Positions 22,944 through 31,585 of a stretch of DNA of 64,000 nucleotides are shown one piece after another; the stretch's first letter is position 1; every line of letters begins with the position of its first letter. The position numbers and the translations under genes were made by a program. Source of the DNA: Haloferax sp. Q22 (lineage in GTDB: Archaea; Halobacteriota; Halobacteria; Halobacteriales; Haloferacaceae); NCBI RefSeq assembly GCF_001482285.1, contig NZ_LOEP01000009.1, positions 80,699 through 144,698 on the forward strand. The letters run 5' to 3'. The notes under the pieces were generated by a model. It saw only the letters and a list, made by a program, of their open reading frames with translations. It ran no database searches and was not told the origin of the DNA.

Positions 22944-23708
22944 ATGCGAGTCGACGACGCCGACGGCGTCCGGACCGTGACGTTCGACAGACCCGAGGCG
23001 AAAAACGCGTTCACCGCCGACGTGGCCCGAGAGCTCTCGGCGGCGCTCGAACAACTCACGCCCGAGGCGTTCGACGCCGCGGTGATAACGGGTGACGGCG
23101 ACGCCTTCAGCGCCGGCGGTGACATTCGGGCGATGGCCGAACGCGACGAGACCGCCCGCGAGGCCTACGAGCGCGTCCGCGGCACCCTCGGCCGCGTCGC
23201 CGAGGCGATTCTCACCGCCCCGGTGCCGGTCGTCGCCCGCGTCAACGGCGACGCCGTGGGCGCGGGAACCTCCGTCGTCGCCGCCTGCGACTTCGCCTAC
23301 GCCGCCAGCGACGCCCGGTTCGGCGCGTCGTTCGTCAACGTCGGTCTCGTCCCCGACGCGGGCGCGACAGTGACGCTTCCCCGGTTGGTCGGCCTCCGCG
23401 CCGCGAAGGAACTCGCCTTCACCGGGAAACTCATTTCGGCCGAGCGCGCCGCGGCACTCGACCTCGTGAACGAGGCGGTCGAGCCCGCCGACCTCGATGC
23501 CGTCGTGGACGAGACGGTGGAGACGCTCGCCGCACAGCCGACGGAGACGCTCGCGCTGGCGAAAGAAGCGATACACGCGAACCTCGGCCGGTCGTGGGCG
23601 GACGGCCTCGAACGCGAGGCCCACGCCCAGACCCTCGCCTACGACACTGACGCCCACGAGGAGGGCGTTTCCGCGTTCTTGGAGAAGCGGCCGCCGGAGT
23701 TCGACTGA
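22944..23708 (+). CDS. Enoyl-CoA hydratase/isomerase family protein, PaaG-like epoxide isomerase
   Basis: 254 residues of crotonase fold. Oxyanion-hole segment FSAGGDIRAM. The two hydratase glutamates are absent (GAGTSVVAACD and FGASFVNVGL at the matching places), but the isomerase aspartate is present in GLVPDAGATVTLPRLVG, the pattern of PaaG, which converts the epoxide of phenylacetyl-CoA to oxepin-CoA and shifts double bonds. This and its place beside paaABCD favour PaaG over a true hydratase. An AT-rich CTATTTACC lies about 30 bases before the ATG. Confidence 0.85.
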   Translation: MRVDDADGVRTVTFDRPEAKNAFTADVARELSAALEQLTPEAFDAAVITGDGDAFSAGGDIRAMAERDETAREAYERVRGTLGRVAEAILTAPVPVVARVNGDAVGAGTSVVAACDFAYAASDARFGASFVNVGLVPDAGATVTLPRLVGLRAAKELAFTGKLISAERAAALDLVNEAVEPADLDAVVDETVETLAAQPTETLALAKEAIHANLGRSWADGLEREAHAQTLAYDTDAHEEGVSAFLEKRPPEFD

Positions 23709-23787
23709 GTCGGGGGCCCCGGCCTTGGCCCGTTTTGGTCCCGTTTCACTCACCCGTTCTATCTCGCCTCGTCTCGTCGTCCTCCCC

Positions 23788-24663
23788 TCAGTCGAGTCCG
23801 AGGAACCGCTCCGCGTTCTCCCAGAGGAGCTTTCGCTTTACTTCCTCGGGGGCGTCGAAGTGCTCCTCGAAGGATTCGAACCACCGACCCGGCCGAATCA
23901 TCGGATAGTCGGTGCCGAACATCACCTTGTCTTGGAGGACAGTTTTCGCGTAGTGGAGCACCTGCTCGTCGATGTACTTCGGCAGCCACCCCGAGAGGTC
24001 CATGTAGACGTTGCCCTTCTGCTGGCAGATGGCGAGTTGCTCTTTCTCCCACGGGTACGCCGGATGGGCGATGAGAATCTGGAGGTCCGGATGCTCGGCG
24101 GCCACGTCGTCGATGAGCATCGGGTTGCCGTACTTGATTTTCAGGCCGCGGCCGCCGGGCGAGCACGCCCCGAGCGTGGAGTTCCCGCCGTGGAAGACGA
24201 CCGGGACGCCGAGGTCCTCGATGGTGTCGAACAGCGCCGCGTGCTCGTCGTCGCTCGGGTCGAACCCCTGGGCGATTTGCTGGAACTTGAACCCCGAGAG
24301 ACCGAGGTCTTCGACGCACCGAACCGCCTCCTCGACGCAGTCGTCTTTCAGCGGGTCGACGCTCCCGAAGCCGACGAAGAAGTCGGGGTGTGCGTCTCTG
24401 ACCTCGGCCACGTAGTCGTTCGGAACCGGGGGATTCCCGGTGTTCGTCTCGGCGTCCCACCCGAGGAGCACCGCCCGCCCGATGTTGTGCTCGCGGTACT
24501 CGGCTATCATCTCCTCGTAGCTCCACGTCTCCATCTCCGCGCCGAACCTGTTCGCCGCGTCCCGCATCATCTCCCCGCCGGCGTCTTCGAGGAACTCCGC
24601 GGTCGGCTGATGGGCGTGCGTGTCGATGATGCGCGGCTCGTCGAGCCAATCCAACACGGTCAT
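23788..24663 (-). CDS. Amidohydrolase family protein (ACMSD-like metal-dependent hydrolase/decarboxylase)
   Basis: 291 residues of TIM-barrel amidohydrolase-2 type. The metal HxH is in IIDTHAHQP, a further histidine in ILIAHPAYPW, and the catalytic aspartate in FGTDYPMIRPGRW. Relatives hydrolyse or decarboxylate cyclic and aromatic acids (ACMSD, gamma-resorcylate decarboxylase). It is convergent with paaG and may belong to the aromatic island as a side-route enzyme, but the substrate is unknown. ATG 24663 is preceded at the right distance by ATTTTTATCGC, so it is probably leaderless. Confidence 0.85.
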   Translation of the reverse strand: MTVLDWLDEPRIIDTHAHQPTAEFLEDAGGEMMRDAANRFGAEMETWSYEEMIAEYREHNIGRAVLLGWDAETNTGNPPVPNDYVAEVRDAHPDFFVGFGSVDPLKDDCVEEAVRCVEDLGLSGFKFQQIAQGFDPSDDEHAALFDTIEDLGVPVVFHGGNSTLGACSPGGRGLKIKYGNPMLIDDVAAEHPDLQILIAHPAYPWEKEQLAICQQKGNVYMDLSGWLPKYIDEQVLHYAKTVLQDKVMFGTDYPMIRPGRWFESFEEHFDAPEEVKRKLLWENAERFLGLD

Positions 24664-24674
24664 TCGTGTATGAC

Positions 24675-24689
24675 TATCGCCGAGCGATA
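24675..24689. promoter_or_regulatory. Perfect inverted repeat TATCGC-N3-GCGATA in amidohydrolase promoter
   Basis: 6-bp arms around CGA at 24675-24689, partly overlapping the minus-strand TATA-like ATTTTTATCGC, 12-26 bases before the amidohydrolase start. A regulator site is inferred from position and symmetry. Confidence 0.45.
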
Positions 24690-24805
24690 AAAATCGAACG
24701 GACGGAGCCGACCGAATGATGGCGCGGCGGCGTTGGCGTACCGCCACGGGAGGCGATTCGACGCGCAGCCCAATCAGTCACCGGCCAATCCTGTTTGGGT
24801 CCTGC

Positions 24806-25708
24806 TCAGTCGTCGTCTCGGTTCGAACCCTCTCCTCCGTCCTCGGCGAGGGCGCGCGTTCGCGGGTCGATGGCGGGGTCGCGCTGCTGTTTTCGAGCCC
24901 GACGCTTCGCCGCCCCGACGAGCGAGTCGTCGTCCGATTGCGTCTCGACGAACGTCTCGTCACCAATGGCGTTCTCGACGATATTTCGAAGACTTCCGAG
25001 TTTCTCGCGGTCATCTGGTGACCGACTCCGTGTTCGATCGCTGATGTGTCTCGACCCGTGGACGCCTTCACCTGACGACGTGCGCTGAGTGAACTGCGTT
25101 GCGTCGGTTATCATCAACTGTACTTGGTCTTTCGCGCGGTAGTGGTGGTCCTTCGCACCAGCGAACTCGAACCGCGCGCCCTCGCCGAGGTACGGGTGAC
25201 TCACGCCGTCGGGGACGACGAACGCGACGCCTTCGGGCGCGCTCTCGTCGGTGAGGTAGCCGAGGATGTCCGGCGTCCCGGGGTCGTTCTTGTTGACCCA
25301 CGCGACCTCGTCGACGGTCGCCTCCACGGTCACGTACGCCCCGCTCCCAGTGAGCTCCGAGAGCGTTCGGGTTGGCTTCTGAGTCTCGGTATCGCCTGAA
25401 TCTGTGTTCGAGGCCGCTGTTCCTTCCCTGTCTACCGACGATTCCGTGGCCTTGGAACTTGAGCTCGATGGGTCATCTCCGATTGAGGCGAAAAGGTAGT
25501 TCACCTCATTGCCGCGCCCCCTCATGTAATTTGAGACGGTGATACTGACTCGTTGGGGACCCGACGAAGCCGAGAGCGAACTGTCGTCCTCGAAGATACA
25601 TTTCACCTCAGAATCGGACTCGGTTGATTGTAGAAACCACGCACCGTCGCGCTTTTCGACGGTCAGTTCTCCCGTCGAACCGGATTCGGCGAACCAGTCC
25701 GTTGACAT
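24806..25708 (-). CDS. Haloarchaeal hypothetical protein with OB-fold-like segment
   Basis: 300 residues, no firm family match. Segments in order: N-terminal beta-rich part with VEKRDGAWFLQS and VSITVSNYM (1-80), a Ser/Thr/Asp-rich linker (about 80-125), a beta-barrel-like stretch GAYVTVEATVDEVAWVN ... ARFEFAGAKDHHYRAKDQVQ (about 130-215) resembling the OB folds of archaeal RPA-type single-strand DNA-binding proteins, and a charged basic C-terminus with AAKRRARKQQRDP. DNA or RNA binding is a guess. Start at 25708 fits TATA-like ACATATGTT about 28 bases upstream. Its serine-rich composition and the AT-rich flank set it apart from neighbours. Confidence 0.65.
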   Translation of the reverse strand: MSTDWFAESGSTGELTVEKRDGAWFLQSTESDSEVKCIFEDDSSLSASSGPQRVSITVSNYMRGRGNEVNYLFASIGDDPSSSSSKATESSVDREGTAASNTDSGDTETQKPTRTLSELTGSGAYVTVEATVDEVAWVNKNDPGTPDILGYLTDESAPEGVAFVVPDGVSHPYLGEGARFEFAGAKDHHYRAKDQVQLMITDATQFTQRTSSGEGVHGSRHISDRTRSRSPDDREKLGSLRNIVENAIGDETFVETQSDDDSLVGAAKRRARKQQRDPAIDPRTRALAEDGGEGSNRDDD

Positions 25709-26129
25709 ACTATCGGTTCGAACTCGGAAGAACATATGTGTTTCTCAGATTAGAGAACCGAATCCGGACGGGTCGTCAGCCCGACTTCGTGGCCGGGACA
25801 TCGTCTGAACCCTATCTGCTCTCGCCGACCGGCGAGCCTAGTTGAAATGCCGAAAATAATATTCATTTGATATTTTCTCAAAAGAAGGCAGCGTGTCGTT
25901 GGGATTTTCCCGTAACAAACATTTTAGTAAATATTATTTCAAATGCTTATTGTGTTTCTAATTCTATCGTCGCCATCCTAATAAATGGGTTGCTGTCGAC
26001 TGTACCCGTAATTTAACTCGGGAAGAAAAGACGAGTACCTTGGAAACGTACTCTATGTTTATTTCATTTCGGTCGTTATGGCGCGTATCTGAATCCCTAT
26101 GTCGCTCCCAATTTGGTGTGGCAATCTTT
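25709..26129. other. AT-rich gene-free stretch
   Basis: 421 bases with no credible gene, markedly richer in A and T than the rest of the window, especially 25840-26110. It contains a small hairpin CTCGCC-GACC-GGCGAG (25821-25836), an inverted repeat GAAAATA-N12-TATTTTC (25852-25877) and several A/T runs. It includes the promoter of the OB-fold-like gene and lies downstream of the methyltransferase gene. It could be a scar of an inserted element or a regulatory/origin-like AT island; I see no integrase, transposase or terminal repeats. Confidence 0.6.
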
Positions 26130-26735
26130 TTATTGTTCTATTCCTCTCCGCGGATACGACTGCGCCCCACCCCGGGTGTTCCGCGCGATAATCGTCGCCG
26201 TCGCGGACCGTCGCTCGTCGCGCGGCTCCGTCGACTCGTCGTAGTAGAGCACGGTGAGGTCGAGGCAGGCCCGGAGCAGTTCGTTGGAGTCGAAGCGGTA
26301 TCTGTCGGTGCTCGGCCCAACGGTCGCCGGCGGGTCGGCCCGCAGATGGTGCTGGTAGAACAGCACGCCGCCGGGCTTCAGCGCCGCCTTGATGTCCGCG
26401 AGGCGGTCCAGCGTCCGGAAGTAGCTGATGGTGACGAGGTCGTACGTCGACTCGGGAAAGTCGTGGGTCGTCGCATCGGCTTGAACCGTCTCCACGCGGT
26501 CGGCGAACCCGCGGGACCGAGCGCGCTCGTCGATGATGCTGAGTCCCTCTCCCGACTGGTCGAGCGCGTCGACCCGGTAGCCGTTTTCAGCGAGAAAGAG
26601 CGTGTTGCGCCCGTTTCCGGCGGCCACGTCGAGGGCGCGACCGTCGGGAAGTTCGTCGAGGTACGCCCGCAGCACCGGCGACGGCTCGGGGTCGGTCGGG
26701 TACGTTCCGGTCCGGTAGCGCTCGTCCCACTCCAT
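26130..26735 (-). CDS. Class I SAM-dependent methyltransferase
   Basis: 201 residues. Motif I ALDVAAGNGRNTLFLA (around 35-50), then an acidic residue ending strand two (RVDALDQSG), VETVQADATTHDFP (motif II) and DLVTISYF (motif III). The start MEWDERYRTGTYPTDPEPSP is typical of TehB/thiopurine-like small methyltransferases. Substrate unknown. It is divergent from the rhodanese gene. Confidence 0.88.
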   Translation of the reverse strand: MEWDERYRTGTYPTDPEPSPVLRAYLDELPDGRALDVAAGNGRNTLFLAENGYRVDALDQSGEGLSIIDERARSRGFADRVETVQADATTHDFPESTYDLVTISYFRTLDRLADIKAALKPGGVLFYQHHLRADPPATVGPSTDRYRFDSNELLRACLDLTVLYYDESTEPRDERRSATATIIARNTRGGAQSYPRRGIEQ

Positions 26736-26881
26736 AGAGGCGCTACGCGGACCGCCGTGTTCAAGTTACGGCGTCGTTCCCGGCGGACGGGACGGCGTCG
26801 AACGCTCACGTGGAACCGACGGCGGAGCGCCGGACCACCGGAAGCACCAGCGCTTTCCGCGCCAGCGACGTGGGGAGAGCC

Positions 26882-27250
26882 GTGACCACGATTCGCCCCG
26901 ACGAACTCGACGCCCGCCTCGCCGACGGGGACGACCTCTTCGTCCTCGACATCCGCCCGGAGTCGAACTACCAGCGCGGCGCAATCGAGGGGTGCCAAAA
27001 CATCCCCGTCTACGACGACCTCCGGTCGGGTGACGACGCCCCGCTTCGGGGTCGGCTGGACGAGATTCCGCGAGACCGCGACGTGGTCGTCGTCTGTAAG
27101 ATGGGCATCGTCGCGAAGCGGGCGACGGGGCTCCTCCGCGAGGAGGGATACGACGCGGCGACGCTCGCGGGCGGGATGAGCGGGTGGAACGGCTACCAGC
27201 GCGGGTCGCTGGGCTACAAACTCCGGTCGCTCATTTGGCGACTGTTCTGA
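26882..27250 (+). CDS. Rhodanese-like domain protein
   Basis: 122 residues from GTG 26882 (TTIRPDELDARLADG); the frame is open from GTG 26810, which would add 24 residues with no family resemblance. Single rhodanese domain: DLFVLDIRPESNYQRGAIEG, catalytic cysteine in VVVVCKMGIVAKRA, and LAGGMSGWNGY. It would carry a persulfide for sulfur transfer. The C-terminal 20 bases overlap the 3' end of the convergent alpha/beta hydrolase gene. Confidence 0.88.
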   Translation: MTTIRPDELDARLADGDDLFVLDIRPESNYQRGAIEGCQNIPVYDDLRSGDDAPLRGRLDEIPRDRDVVVVCKMGIVAKRATGLLREEGYDAATLAGGMSGWNGYQRGSLGYKLRSLIWRLF

Positions 27251-28061
27251 GGCCGTCGAGGAACTCCCGAAGGGCGTCCTCGAAGAACGCGGGGTTGTCG
27301 AGGTTCGACGCGTGGCCCGCGTCGGGAACCGCGCGGACCGTGGCGGTCGCAATCCCGTCGCCGAACGCCGCGGCGTGCCTGCGCACGAACGGGAGTTCGT
27401 TCTCGCCGTACAGAACCAGCGTCGGGACGTCGATGTCGCCGAGGACGACCGACGAGTCGGTGAACCGACTGATCGCCCGAATCACTTTGGCGAACTCGTC
27501 GGTCGCCATCGGCGGGCCGCGCTCCCGAAGACGCTCTACGTTTCCGTAGTCGCCGCCCGCGGCCGTTCCCGACAACCGCTCTTGGAACCAGACCATGACC
27601 TTCTCCACGCGCTCGTAGCCGACGAGTCGAACGAACGGAATCGTCAACCGCGGGACGACGAGTCGCTGGAACCGTTCGAGACGGTCGAAGACGACCGGGG
27701 AGAACGTGTCCGCGAGGACGAGCCCCGAGAGCCCGTCGGGATACCGCATCGCGTACGCCTGCGCCACGCAGCCGCCGGTCGACAGCCCGCAAATGACGGG
27801 CCTGTCGAGGCCTAACTCCGAGACGAGCGCGGCGAGGTCGTCGGCGAACAGTTCCATCGAGTACGTCGCCAAGTCGGACCCGCCGGTTCGGCCGTGTCCT
27901 CGAACGTCGTACGAGACGGTGGTGTAGTCGTCGCACAGCGCCTCAGTCTGGCGGTCCCACTGGCCGTGGTCGAGAATCGCCCCGTGGACGAAGACCACCG
28001 GCGGCCCCTCGCCTCGTCGTTCGTAGTAGGTGTCGATACCGTTCGTTCGGGCGAACGCCAT
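27231..28061 (-). CDS. Alpha/beta hydrolase
   Basis: 276 residues. Oxyanion region FVHGAILDHGQWDRQ, nucleophile elbow CGLSTGGCVAQ (serine about 97), acid in LVLYGENELPF and histidine in PDAGHASN: a complete catalytic triad of the esterase/haloperoxidase/lactonase class. Substrate unknown. The 3' end overlaps the rhodanese gene by 20 bases tail to tail, and the start is divergent from the FKBP gene. Confidence 0.88.
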   Translation of the reverse strand: MAFARTNGIDTYYERRGEGPPVVFVHGAILDHGQWDRQTEALCDDYTTVSYDVRGHGRTGGSDLATYSMELFADDLAALVSELGLDRPVICGLSTGGCVAQAYAMRYPDGLSGLVLADTFSPVVFDRLERFQRLVVPRLTIPFVRLVGYERVEKVMVWFQERLSGTAAGGDYGNVERLRERGPPMATDEFAKVIRAISRFTDSSVVLGDIDVPTLVLYGENELPFVRRHAAAFGDGIATATVRAVPDAGHASNLDNPAFFEDALREFLDGLRTVAK

Positions 28062-28171
28062 GCGACCTAGTGGCGCGCTGAGAGCATGAGCACGCGCCCC
28101 TATGTATCAGACTGCTTATATTCTCATCGCCAGTACGGTCACTTATCCGTCTCCGGCAGAGAGTAGGCGGT

Positions 28172-28639
28172 ATGACGATAGAAACCGGCGACTCCGTTTC
28201 GCTCGAATACGTTGGAAAGCTCCCCGACGGCACGGTTTTCGACACGTCGCGGCAGGACGTGGCCGACGCCGAAGGGCTCTCCGAGGCGCAGGGCGACCGC
28301 GACTACGAACCGCTCGTGGTCGAAGTCGGCGCGGGGACCGTCATCGAGGGCCTCGACGAGGCGCTCGTCGGCATGTCCGTCGGCGACGAAGAGAGCATCG
28401 AGATTCCGCCGGAGAAGGCCTACGGCGAGCACGACGAAGATCTCATTCGCGAGCACGAGACCGAACAGCTCCGCGAAGTGCTGGGCGACGAACCCGAGGA
28501 AGGGCTGTACGTCCAGACCCAGCAGGGCGGTCTCGGCGAAATCGTCCACGCCGACGACGACGTGGTGCGCATCGACTTCAACCACGAGCTCGCCGGCGAG
28601 ACGCTCGTCTTCGACGTCGAAATCGTCGACGCGAACTAA
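28172..28639 (+). CDS. FKBP-type peptidyl-prolyl cis-trans isomerase (SlyD-like)
   Basis: 155 residues. The FKBP domain opens with VSLEYVGKLPDGTVFDTS, contains VEVGAGTVIEGLDEALVGMSVGDE, and is interrupted by an insert-in-flap (IF) chaperone domain starting PEKAYGEHDEDLI, before closing with FNHELAGETLVFDVEIV. This is the archaeal short/long FKBP or SlyD layout without the metal-binding histidine tail. It assists protein folding in the cytoplasm. TATA-like CACTTATCC lies about 25 bases before the ATG. Confidence 0.92.
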   Translation: MTIETGDSVSLEYVGKLPDGTVFDTSRQDVADAEGLSEAQGDRDYEPLVVEVGAGTVIEGLDEALVGMSVGDEESIEIPPEKAYGEHDEDLIREHETEQLREVLGDEPEEGLYVQTQQGGLGEIVHADDDVVRIDFNHELAGETLVFDVEIVDAN

Positions 28640-28675
28640 GCCGCCGTCTCGCGGTTCGTTGCGGTTCTTCTCCCG

Positions 28676-29452
28676 CTATTCGCGCCACCGAGCGACGGCG
28701 TACACCACGCCCCCCACGAGAATCAGGACCGCGCCGACTCCGGCGACCCCGAGGCCGACGACGAACGCGCCCCCGACGCCGAAGCCGTCGACGTGCACGT
28801 AGGCGGTGATGCTGTGGAGCGTGCCCTCTTTTTCGACGAGCGCGGGGAAGCGGTCCACGAAGGCGTCGTTCACCCGCGGTCGGTAGCCGAAGTCGTCGCC
28901 CGAGGAGTTCCGGAGGATTCTATCGACCGTCTCTCTCGCTTCCGGTGAGAGGCGTTCATAGCTGTACGCCCCTCGCTCGACGGTGGTGTTGGCGACGCGC
29001 TGGAGCGTGACGTTTCGGGCGGTGACGAGCGAGCCGTTTTCTTCCACGCTGAGCCGGTAGTACTGCTCGCGGTCGCCGTAGGCGTCGTGGACGAACGTGT
29101 TGTTCCGCGCTATCGCGCGGAGGTCGGCTTGCGCGCCCGCCGCCGTCGTCCGGGCGGTCCCGTTCCGCATCGCCGTCGCCAGCGCCTCGCGGGTCTCGTT
29201 CGGCGCGCGGTACTCGCCGGCCGAGTATCGGTGGCTGACTTGGTGTACCGAAATCGAGACCGTCCGCCCGTGGCGACTCACGATAGTCTCGACGTCCGAT
29301 TGGTTCGCGAGCGACACGGTCTCGGCTCGGTACGACTGCGAGGTTTGCGGCGGCGGCGACGTCGCCTCCGCGAGCGCGGGCAGGTACACCGGCGCGGGGA
29401 GACAGACGAGACCGACCACCGCGAGGAGGAGGGCGAGTTTCCGGAGACGCAT
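28676..29452 (-). CDS. Hypothetical membrane-anchored protein
   Basis: 258 residues. Hydrophobic segments at both ends: a signal-like helix (about 5-28, ALLLAVVGLVCLPAPVYLP) and a C-terminal transmembrane helix (about 228-254, GGAFVVGLGVAGVGAVLILV) with a short charged tail. The roughly 195 residues between are hydrophilic and probably outside the cell. No enzyme motif is recognised. Convergent with the FKBP gene. Confidence 0.7.
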   Translation of the reverse strand: MRLRKLALLLAVVGLVCLPAPVYLPALAEATSPPPQTSQSYRAETVSLANQSDVETIVSRHGRTVSISVHQVSHRYSAGEYRAPNETREALATAMRNGTARTTAAGAQADLRAIARNNTFVHDAYGDREQYYRLSVEENGSLVTARNVTLQRVANTTVERGAYSYERLSPEARETVDRILRNSSGDDFGYRPRVNDAFVDRFPALVEKEGTLHSITAYVHVDGFGVGGAFVVGLGVAGVGAVLILVGGVVYAVARWRE

Positions 29453-29521
29453 CGTCGGATGTTCCGCCGAGCGCGGTAAGTGTTTTTTGTCGCTATCAGG
29501 TGTCCACGCGTCCGCAGTCTC

Positions 29522-30661
29522 CTACTCGTCCAGCCGCGGGTGGGCGTCGAGGCAGTCTCGAACCCGCTCACGCTCCTCGCGGGCCGAGGCCAACTCGTCG
29601 GCAACGACGCCCCGCCGGAGGCGGTCGCGCTGGTCTTCGGTGAGTTCGGCGCGGGCGACCGCAGCGGTGCGGAGGTGGTCGTACGACTCGTCGTACGTCA
29701 GTTCGTGGACCTCGCGGGCCCGCGCGACCGCTTCGTCGCCGGCGAACCGACTCACCACGGTGACGAGTTCCTTCGTCCGCCAGCGGAGTTCCGAGGCGGG
29801 CTCCGGCGGCCACGACACGGTCAGTGGGTCGGCGTCGAGCGTCTCCAGAAACCGCTTGTTCGTCCCGACGGCCGCGGAGAACCGCTTGGGGTCGTCCACG
29901 TAGTGGTCGAGTTTCGACCGCGAGTAGCCGGCGTACTCGACGAGTGTGGGAATCGGCTCGTCGCCGATGGCGGCGGTTTCGAGGTACTCGCGGAGTCGCT
30001 CGGGAGGACTGGGCGTCTCGACGAGCGGATAAGACTCCGCGGCCGCCAGCCACGCGAGCACCTCGCGGGCGGGCGACTCGGCGCGGAACCGGTCGAACGC
30101 CTCGGTCACGGCGTCGTCGTACCGTTCGATGGGATCGCGGAGCTCGTCCACCGGCGCGTCGATGTCGACCTCGCCGAGCCGTTCTACGCGTTCGAGGCGT
30201 TCGATTCGCGCGTCGAGTTCGTCTGCACGCTCCTGCACTCGGCGGTGGGCGTTCCGGTAGTCGTCTTTCGCCTCGTCCAGTTCGTCGAGAAGCGCCGCCT
30301 CCTCGCGGGCGGGGGCCAACTCGCGTCTGGCCTGCTCGAAGTCCGACGCCGACAGCGACGACGTGATGCCGGTCGTGAGCGAGTCGTTTGCGTCGATGAA
30401 GGCGTCGCTGTGGCGCACGTCCGCGGGGACCTCCTCAAGTCGGTTCGACAGCGCCTCGCGGAACGCGACGTAGCCTTCGAGGTCGTCGGTCGCCTGCTCC
30501 TCGTAGCGGTCGAGAATCCCCGTCACGTCGCGGACGGCGGACGCGAGCGTCCGAAGCTCCTCGCGGCCGATTTCGTCGACCGCCTCGCGTCGGCCGCGGA
30601 GGGTGTCGGCCGCCGTGCGGAGCGCCGCCACGGGGTCGTCGGCGAGCGCGGCGTCAGTCAC
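29522..30661 (-). CDS. Hypothetical haloarchaeal coiled-coil protein
   Basis: 379 residues, very acidic, mostly helical, with heptad-rich segments such as RVQERADELDARIERLERV (about 145-165). It opens with ALADDPVAALRTAADTLRG. No signal, membrane segment or enzyme motif is seen. Codon use matches neighbours, so it is a real gene; function unknown. It lies 124 bases after a membrane-protein gene on the same strand. Confidence 0.7.
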   Translation of the reverse strand: MTDAALADDPVAALRTAADTLRGRREAVDEIGREELRTLASAVRDVTGILDRYEEQATDDLEGYVAFREALSNRLEEVPADVRHSDAFIDANDSLTTGITSSLSASDFEQARRELAPAREEAALLDELDEAKDDYRNAHRRVQERADELDARIERLERVERLGEVDIDAPVDELRDPIERYDDAVTEAFDRFRAESPAREVLAWLAAAESYPLVETPSPPERLREYLETAAIGDEPIPTLVEYAGYSRSKLDHYVDDPKRFSAAVGTNKRFLETLDADPLTVSWPPEPASELRWRTKELVTVVSRFAGDEAVARAREVHELTYDESYDHLRTAAVARAELTEDQRDRLRRGVVADELASAREERERVRDCLDAHPRLDE

Positions 30662-30785
30662 GCCGCGGCACCTCGGGAGGGCGTCCCGTTCGCGGAATCG
30701 GTGTCATGCCCGACGAGTCGGTGCGCGAGGGTTGAAAACTTGGTGACCGAGGAAGACGGCGGGCGGTCGGCCGAAGTCGGCCGAG

Positions 30786-31457
30786 TCAGCGCCCGTCCCG
30801 GCCGGTCGCCACGTCGAACGCGGCGGCGACCGCGACCGCGAGCACGCAGAGCACGACCGACGGCGACAGGGAGAACAGGTCGACCATCCCGGGGAACGTG
30901 GTGACGACGAGGAGCGAAACGGTGTAGTAGACGCCGGCTACCGCGGCCGACGTGGGGGCTGGCGCGGCGCGCAGTCGGGGAAGCGCGAGCATCGCACAGA
31001 GCGCGACGCCGCCGGCGACGACGACCGAGCCGAAGAGCCCCGCTCCGGCGATGTCGGCGCGCGCGCCGAGGAACGTCCCGAGGCCGAGCGTCGCGTTCAG
31101 ATAGGCCGCTCGGCGGAGGAGAAAGCCGTACCCCGCGTCGGGACCGAGACCGATTTCGTTGTCCTCGATGCGGTGCCACGGCGCGCCGACGGAGACGGCA
31201 TCCATGCGGAGCGCACCGATGGCGAGACAGGCGACCGCCAGCGAGACGACGGCCGCGGTCGTGACCGCCACGGGCGTCGAGACGGTCATGAAGGCGACCC
31301 AGAGCATCGGCAGCGCGAGGAGGAGGTGCTGTCCGAGCCCGAAGTAAACCGTCGCGTCGAGCCACGCGTCGACGCCGGTTTCGTCGTCGTCTCCGCTCTG
31401 TCGGCGGTGGCGTCGCGTCCGCGTGCTGCCGCGGGGGGACTCGTCTGTCGGTGCCAT
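30786..31457 (-). CDS. Hypothetical multi-pass membrane protein
   Basis: 223 residues with a charged 30-residue N-terminus and five to six hydrophobic helices (for example LLLALPMLWVAFMTVSTPVAV, cited by its ends, then VVSLAVACLAIGA, LGTFLGARADIAGAGLF, VVLCVLAVAVAAAFDV). No family recognised. Divergent from the universal stress protein gene. Confidence 0.65.
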   Translation of the reverse strand: MAPTDESPRGSTRTRRHRRQSGDDDETGVDAWLDATVYFGLGQHLLLALPMLWVAFMTVSTPVAVTTAAVVSLAVACLAIGALRMDAVSVGAPWHRIEDNEIGLGPDAGYGFLLRRAAYLNATLGLGTFLGARADIAGAGLFGSVVVAGGVALCAMLALPRLRAAPAPTSAAVAGVYYTVSLLVVTTFPGMVDLFSLSPSVVLCVLAVAVAAAFDVATGRDGR

Positions 31458-31585
31458 GACCGTTCGATTGTGACTATCGAGTGATAACTGTGTGGTGCGG
31501 TTGGAGCTAGCGGTGCCGGCGATGGGGGAGTCCGCGGTCGCCGTCCGGCGAAAGGACTTACCGGCGACCGGGTGTATGACAAGCC

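Noticed and set aside
25709..26129. Insertion sequence or transposon remnant
   Set aside because: No transposase fragment, terminal inverted repeats or target duplication could be seen; AT richness alone is not enough.
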